The notes below the pieces were generated by a model. That model was not told the origin of the DNA, did not search any database, and worked only from the letters and a program-made list of their open reading frames with translations. From assembly GCA_011372845.1 (NCBI GenBank), contig DSAI01000201.1:1-5322 (forward strand): DNA of 5,322 nucleotides, given 5' to 3'. The position numbers and the translations under genes are program-made. This stretch comes from Actinomycetota bacterium (GTDB taxonomy: Bacteria; Actinomycetota; Coriobacteriia; Anaerosomatales; Anaerosomataceae). Shown in pieces: positions 1-5,322 of the stretch (the stretch's first letter is position 1; each line of letters opens with the position of its first letter).

Positions 1-46
1 AAGTTACAATGTGAGCACAGGATAGCCAGGACGACGAGGCCGGTGA

Positions 47-65
47 TGCGGCCGAAGAGGCCGCA
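47..65 (-). terminator. Possible hairpin terminator downstream of gdhA
   Basis: A perfect 7-bp inverted repeat (arms 47-53 and 59-65, TGCGGCC / GGCCGCA) encloses a 5-nt loop and begins 12 bases past the gdhA stop codon. Position and symmetry fit a transcript end for the minus-strand gdhA. No run of U follows the stem on that strand, so an ordinary intrinsic terminator is not well supported. It could act as a 3'-stabilising hairpin, or be a by-product of a coding frame that stays open to the window edge. Nothing else is recognised in bases 1-77. Confidence 0.35.
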
Positions 66-77
66 CACGAAGTGGTT

Positions 78-1565
<1,488 letters not shown>

Positions 1566-1567
1566 TC

Positions 1568-2896
1568 ATGCCGCAGGAGTTACGGCACGATGTCATTCAG
1601 AAGATCAAGGACCAGAAGATAGAGTTCATCCACCTTTGGTTCACTGACGTCCTGGGCTTTCTCAAGAGCTTCACGATGGACGTGGAGGAGCTGGAGAACG
1701 CGATGACCGAGGGGATGGGCTTCGACGGCAGCTCCATCCAGGGGTTCGCACGCATCCAGGAGTCGGACATGATCGCGTACCCCGACCCCACCACGCTGAA
1801 GATCCTGCCGTGGCGGCAGAGCGGTCAAGCGGTGGCCACGATGTTCTGCGACATCGTGCGGCCCGACGGCACGCCCTACGAGGCCGACCCGCGCTATGTG
1901 CTGAAGCGGCAACTCGAGCGCGCGGCGAAGATGGGCTACACGTTCTATGTTGGTCCTGAGCTCGAGTACTACTACTTCAAGGACGCCGAGGGCACCGAGG
2001 TCCTCGATCGGGGAACGTACTTCGACCAGACCACGCGCGACCTTGCGGTCGATCTGCGCAAGGACACGGTGCGGATGCTGAAGCGGTTCAACATACAGGT
2101 GGAGTACAGCCACCACGAGGTGGGCCCGAGCCAGCACGAGATCGACCTTCGGTACGCCGAGGCGCTCGTGATGGCCGACAACGTCATGACGTACCGCGTG
2201 GTCGTCAAGGAAGTGGCGCAGCAGAACGGCGTCTACGCCTCGTTCATGCCCAAGCCGATCTACGGCGAGGCGGGAAGCGGCATGCACGTGCACCAGTCGC
2301 TCTTCAAGGACGGCAGGAACGCGTTCTATGACGGCAGCGATCCCTACCACCTCTCGGCCACGGCCAAGAGCTACATCGCCGGGATCCTCGCGCACGCACG
2401 CGAGACCTGCCTGATCACCAACCAGTGGGTGAACAGCTACAAGCGCCTCGTGTCGGGTTACGAGGCTCCGGTGTATATCTGCTGGGCTCACCGGAACCGT
2501 TCGGCGCTCGTTCGCGTGCCGATGTACAAGCCGGGCAAGGAGAACGCCACGCGGGTGGAGCTTCGCTCGCCCGACCCCGCATGCAACCCGTACCTCGCCT
2601 TCGCGGTGATGCTGGCGGCGGGCCTGGACGGCATCGAGAAGGGCCTCGAGTTGCCCGCCGACGTCACCGACGACGTCTACGAGATGTCACCCGCGGAGCG
2701 CGATGCCTGCGGAATCGGCATGCTGCCGGGTGACCTGGACGAGGCGATCGTGGAGATGGAGAAGAGCCAGCTGGTGCGCGAGGCGCTCGGCGACCAGGTC
2801 TTCGAGTACATCCTCCGCAACAAGAGGGCGGAGTGGATGGACTACCACACCCGTGTCACCCCCTACGAACTCGAGGCGTACCTGCCGCTGCTGTAG
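1568..2896 (+). CDS. glnA: Glutamine synthetase, type I-alpha
   Basis: Dodecameric cytoplasmic enzyme making glutamine from glutamate, ammonium and ATP. The 442-residue product matches the short GSI-alpha class (about 444 in Bacillus) rather than the longer, adenylylated GSI-beta. Visible are the N-terminal beta-grasp signature FDGSSIQGFARIQESD (52-67), metal ligands in GPELEYYYF (E131, E133) and HHEVGPSQHE (E184, E191), the ATP signature KPIYGEAGSGMHVHQS (229-244, H240), the flap NSYKRLVSGYEAP (289-301, E299) and ELRSPDPACNPYLAF (331-345, R333). R62 aligns with the Arg62 that mediates glutamine feedback inhibition in Bacillus GS. Around Y371 (DVYEM) the adenylylation-site context of GSI-beta (NLYDLP) is absent, so control by adenylylation is unlikely; feedback inhibition is the better guess. 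Divergent from gdhA, and followed by a hairpin terminator 30 bases past the stop. Confidence 0.98.
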   Translation: MPQELRHDVIQKIKDQKIEFIHLWFTDVLGFLKSFTMDVEELENAMTEGMGFDGSSIQGFARIQESDMIAYPDPTTLKILPWRQSGQAVATMFCDIVRPDGTPYEADPRYVLKRQLERAAKMGYTFYVGPELEYYYFKDAEGTEVLDRGTYFDQTTRDLAVDLRKDTVRMLKRFNIQVEYSHHEVGPSQHEIDLRYAEALVMADNVMTYRVVVKEVAQQNGVYASFMPKPIYGEAGSGMHVHQSLFKDGRNAFYDGSDPYHLSATAKSYIAGILAHARETCLITNQWVNSYKRLVSGYEAPVYICWAHRNRSALVRVPMYKPGKENATRVELRSPDPACNPYLAFAVMLAAGLDGIEKGLELPADVTDDVYEMSPAERDACGIGMLPGDLDEAIVEMEKSQLVREALGDQVFEYILRNKRAEWMDYHTRVTPYELEAYLPLL

Positions 2897-2925
2897 AGCC
2901 GCGACCGGCACTCAGGCATGACGAC

Positions 2926-2951
2926 CGAAGGGCGCCCACGGGCGCCCTTCG
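2926..2951. terminator. Hairpin terminator between convergent genes
   Basis: A perfect inverted repeat has arms 2926-2937 and 2940-2951 (CGAAGGGCGCCC / GGGCGCCCTTCG). Because only two bases separate the arms, the realistic fold is an 11-bp stem with a CACG tetraloop. It starts 30 bases after the glnA stop, and the regulator on the other strand ends at 2982, so it can serve both convergent genes. Only a short TGTCT follows on the plus strand and there is no T tract on the minus side, so termination is inferred mainly from stem strength and position. Confidence 0.7.
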
Positions 2952-2981
2952 TGTCTCCGGGAGCGGTCGCGCGCCTGACCA

Positions 2982-3968
2982 TCACCCGATCTCTTCGCCC
3001 GTGTGCGCTGTGTCGTAGCCCGCCAGTGTGCCGAGCGCTCTCCGGAGCGCGCGGGTGGACAACTGCGATAACAGAGCGGCAACGGCATCATCATCCAGGT
3101 CCTCGCGTCGCACTACTAGGTCGTAGCGCTCCATGAACAGCGGTTGGAACGACAGGCCGAGCTGCTCGGCCGCAGCCCGCAGGCCGATGGCGGCGTCGGC
3201 GCGGCCCGAGGCGACGGCCGAGGCCGCCAAGGTGTGTGTGCCGTAGGATGAGTCGTATCCGGATATCTCTTCCGTCGCCACGTTCCGTCTTCGCAGTTCG
3301 GCGTCGAACCAGACCCGGGTGCCAGACCCTGCGTTCCTGTTGGCGAACCGGATCCCCGGACGTGTGAGGTCCGCGATCCGGCCGATGCCCTGAGGATCGC
3401 CCGGGGCTGTGATCAGGCCCTGCTCGCGGTGGGCGAGCGTCACGGCGAGGACCGGGATGTCGGGGAACAAGTGCTTCAGGAAGGGCGTGTTGTACTCGCC
3501 TGCGGCGTCATCGAACAGGTGGCACCCGGCCACGTCGCACAGCCCCTGCCTGAGCGCTACGAGTCCATCAAGACTTCCAACGGGCACGCTCACCAGATCC
3601 ACGTGTACATCTTCGATCTCTTCGCCGAGGAGATCCAGCCCCAGATCATGGCTCCCAAGGGCCACCAGCGTTCTCGATCCACCGGATTCCGGCGTGATGA
3701 TCACATGGGCCTCGAACGCGTTCGCGGTGGCTCCGTAGTACTTCTCGGTGTAGTTGCGCACGACTCGTTCTTCCACCAACTGCACCAGGCCTGCGGCTAC
3801 GAGTACCTGCACGTGGTGGCGCACCCACGCTGGATGCCTCCCGACTCGTTCGCCGATCTGCGTGATGGTCATGGGTCTGGTCATGAGCATGCGCAGTATC
3901 GCGAGGCGCCGTGGATCGGCTATCGTCCCAAGCTGGACATCGTGGCTCAGTGGGTGGAGGCTGCTCAT
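2982..3968 (-). CDS. ArsR-like HTH regulator with PBP-like ligand domain
   Basis: Predicted one-component transcription factor of 328 residues. Residues 10-80 form an ArsR-like winged helix: DPRRLAILRMLM (18-29), a helix-turn-helix around TITQIGERVGRHPAWVRHHV (34-53), then LVAAGLVQLVEE and a wing ending RNYTEKYYGATA. From about 100 to 315 the protein resembles the PBP_like domain (PF12727) also found fused to MoeA-like and ModE-like proteins, with IRFANRNAGSGTR (206-218), GYDSSYGTHTLAASAVASGRADAAIGL (237-263) and ERYDLVVR (280-287). No signal peptide or membrane segment is seen, so the ligand is sensed in the cytoplasm. Family knowledge suggests molybdate, tungstate or a related small ligand, but nothing here confirms it. 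ATG at 3968 is chosen because the frame upstream runs into thrC and looks non-coding. Target genes are unknown. Confidence 0.85.
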   Translation of the reverse strand: MSSLHPLSHDVQLGTIADPRRLAILRMLMTRPMTITQIGERVGRHPAWVRHHVQVLVAAGLVQLVEERVVRNYTEKYYGATANAFEAHVIITPESGGSRTLVALGSHDLGLDLLGEEIEDVHVDLVSVPVGSLDGLVALRQGLCDVAGCHLFDDAAGEYNTPFLKHLFPDIPVLAVTLAHREQGLITAPGDPQGIGRIADLTRPGIRFANRNAGSGTRVWFDAELRRRNVATEEISGYDSSYGTHTLAASAVASGRADAAIGLRAAAEQLGLSFQPLFMERYDLVVRREDLDDDAVAALLSQLSTRALRRALGTLAGYDTAHTGEEIG

Positions 3969-4059
3969 GCTCACCAGAGTAGGCTGAGGCCGGTGTCGTG
4001 TCACGCGTCCGCCCCACCGGCGGCCATCATCCTGACGCGCTTCAGGCGTGGGACTGCCG
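3969..4059. other. Gap between thrC and the regulator
   Basis: This 91-base stretch follows the thrC stop and precedes the regulator start on the same strand. Two small inverted repeats are visible: CCTGA / TCAGG (4031-4035 and 4042-4046, 6-base loop) and CCGCC / GGCGG (4009-4013 and 4019-4023, 5-base loop). Neither is followed by T residues on the minus strand, so no convincing thrC terminator is present and read-through into the regulator is possible. Confidence 0.4.
3976..4004 (-). promoter_or_regulatory. Candidate promoter for the HTH-PBP regulator
   Basis: On the minus strand GTGACA (4004-3999, 5 of 6 to TTGACA) is followed after exactly 17 bases by TACTCT (3981-3976, 3 of 6 to TATAAT). 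Transcription would begin around 3969, essentially at the ATG at 3968, implying a leaderless or nearly leaderless message. The only purine-rich motif nearby, GGTGAG, lies one base from the ATG, too close for a normal Shine-Dalgarno site. The weak -10 keeps confidence low. Confidence 0.35.
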
Positions 4060-5322
4060 CTACCGCGCCAACCACTCCCGCACCGCGTCCTCCACGCCGT
4101 CCTTGCCCGCGTCCACCACTCCATCGAAGCGTGGCGTCTGCCGGGCCAGGTTCGCAAGGGGGTCCGGAACGCCGGTGGCTACGGGGGCGAGCGTTCCAAC
4201 CATCCCGAGCATCTGGAGACCGCTCATGCCCTGCATCTCCGGTGGGAGTGCCTGATCGTAGGGGGTGCGGGTGAGCGCCTTGAGCACGTCTGCGCCGAAC
4301 TTGGCCCAATGCGCCGTTGAGACCACGAGCACCGGATCGAAGCCACGGAGCCGTTCGGCCACCTCCCACGCCACCGCCGTGTGCGGGTCCATGAGGTAGC
4401 CGTGCTCCTGGTAGACGCGCGCGATGGTGGACAGGCTCTCGTCGTTGCTCGCCCAGTCGGCGACGAGAAGCTCGCGCACCTTTGCGAAGGTCTCGCGGTC
4501 GACCGTGAATGTGCGGTTGGCGGCAAGCTCGGCCATCCACTCGCGCACGGCCTCAGGGCCCGCGAGGTGGTAGAGCAGGCGCTCCAGGTTGCTTGATATG
4601 AGTATGTCCATGCTCGGGCTCGGCGTGGTGACGAACTCACGTCCCGAGATGTCGTAGGTGCCGGTGGCGATGAAGTCGGTGAGCACGTTGTTCTCGTTGC
4701 TCGCACAGAGCAGACGTCCGATCGGCACGTCGGCACGCTTGGCGTAGTAGGCGCCGAGGATGTTGCCGAAGTTGCCCGTTGGTACGCACACGTCCATGGG
4801 CGAGCCAGGCTTCACGCCGCCGGAAGCGACCATGTCCGCATAAGCGCTCACGTAGTACGCGATCTGCGGGAGCAGACGGCCCCAGTTGATGGAGTTGGCG
4901 GAAGACAGCCGGAGCCCGTGACGCTCGTGGAGTTCCGTGGCGAACGCATCATCGTTGAACGCCGCCTTCACGGCTGTCTGGCAGTCGTCGAAGTTCCCGC
5001 GAACACCGAACACTCCCACGTTCTCCCCGCGCTGGGTCACCATCTGCAGGCGCTGGATGTCGCTCACGCCGCCATCGGGATAGAACACGACGATCCCGGT
5101 GTGGGCACGGTCAGCGAAGCCTTCGAGGGCGGCCTTGCCTGTGTCACCCGAGGTCGCCACCAGGATGAGGAAGTCATCGGCGATCTCGCCCGAGGACTGC
5201 ATCGCGTCGACCGCCTCTGAGAAGAACAGCGGCATGCACTGGAGCGCCATGTCCTTGAAGGCGCTCGTGGGCCCGTGCCAGAGCTCGAGCACGTGAGTGC
5301 CGGCCGTCACCTCGACCACGGG
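4060..5322 (-). CDS. thrC: Threonine synthase, N-terminus beyond window
   Basis: PLP enzyme for the last step of threonine synthesis, turning O-phosphohomoserine into threonine and phosphate. The window holds 420 codons plus the TAG at 4062-4060. The frame stays open at the right edge (the last codon is CCC, Pro), so about 70-80 N-terminal residues are missing if the length is the usual 490-500. Fragment residues 14-24, LWHGPTSAFKD, contain the PLP-binding lysine (K23). Further hallmarks are LVATSGDTGKAA (54-65), the phosphate-binding PTGNFGNILGAYYAK (181-195), CASNENNVLTDF (206-217), TPSPSMDILISSNLERLLYHL (233-253), MDPHTAVAW (311-319) and STAHWAKF (335-342). The arrangement fits the long bacterial/fungal-type ThrC rather than the short plant-like class. 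The GTG at 5319 is internal, not the start. Whether hom or thrB lies upstream cannot be seen. Confidence 0.96.
   Translation of the reverse strand, partial: PVVEVTAGTHVLELWHGPTSAFKDMALQCMPLFFSEAVDAMQSSGEIADDFLILVATSGDTGKAALEGFADRAHTGIVVFYPDGGVSDIQRLQMVTQRGENVGVFGVRGNFDDCQTAVKAAFNDDAFATELHERHGLRLSSANSINWGRLLPQIAYYVSAYADMVASGGVKPGSPMDVCVPTGNFGNILGAYYAKRADVPIGRLLCASNENNVLTDFIATGTYDISGREFVTTPSPSMDILISSNLERLLYHLAGPEAVREWMAELAANRTFTVDRETFAKVRELLVADWASNDESLSTIARVYQEHGYLMDPHTAVAWEVAERLRGFDPVLVVSTAHWAKFGADVLKALTRTPYDQALPPEMQGMSGLQMLGMVGTLAPVATGVPDPLANLARQTPRFDGVVDAGKDGVEDAVREWLAR

Noticed and set aside
1580..2491. Long minus-strand open frame (303 codons) antisense to glnA
   Set aside because: It lies wholly within glnA on the other strand; its composition is that of a GC-driven shadow and no domain is recognisable.
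3969..4157. 63-residue upstream extension of the regulator
   Set aside because: It overlaps the end of thrC by about 100 bases in a shifted frame and is Arg/Trp-rich without domain character. The winged-helix domain begins just after M at 3968.
3429..4274. Plus-strand 281-codon frame opposite the regulator and thrC end
   Set aside because: It crosses two well-supported minus-strand genes and ends in a Pro/Arg-rich low-complexity tail; no family is recognised.

Overview
The window carries four protein-coding genes in high-GC DNA (roughly two-thirds G+C by eye). From left to right they are: a complete gdhA (NADP-type glutamate dehydrogenase, minus strand); a complete glnA (type I-alpha glutamine synthetase, plus strand); a complete regulator with an ArsR-like winged-helix domain fused to a periplasmic-binding-protein-like ligand domain (minus strand); and a 5'-truncated thrC (threonine synthase, minus strand, running off the right edge). 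No rRNA, tRNA, CRISPR array, insertion sequence or integrase was seen.

The high GC, the Gram-positive-style GSI-alpha and the strong Shine-Dalgarno sites point to a bacterium, most plausibly an actinobacterium. A coriobacterial or related anaerobic lineage is a guess from the overall feel of the proteins, not a demonstrated placement.

Layout. Bases 1-77 lie downstream of gdhA and hold a short perfect hairpin and an ambiguous open frame. gdhA and glnA are transcribed divergently from a shared 128-bp region (1440-1567) with a plausible sigma70-type glnA promoter. glnA and the regulator converge on a strong GC-rich hairpin at 2926-2951, a likely terminator. A 91-bp gap separates the regulator from thrC, which lies upstream of it on the same strand. 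A candidate promoter in this gap would place the transcript start almost at the regulator's ATG.

Together, gdhA and glnA are the two main ammonium-entry enzymes: GDH makes glutamate from 2-oxoglutarate and ammonium, and GS makes glutamine from glutamate and ammonium. Their shared control region suggests joint or opposed nitrogen control, but no known nitrogen-regulator site could be recognised. thrC is amino-acid biosynthesis. The regulator's ligand is unknown; its binding-domain family has been associated with molybdate or related oxyanions, but no molybdenum gene is present here. I see mostly conserved metabolism and no convincing new system. The regulator and the divergent control region deserve the closest look.
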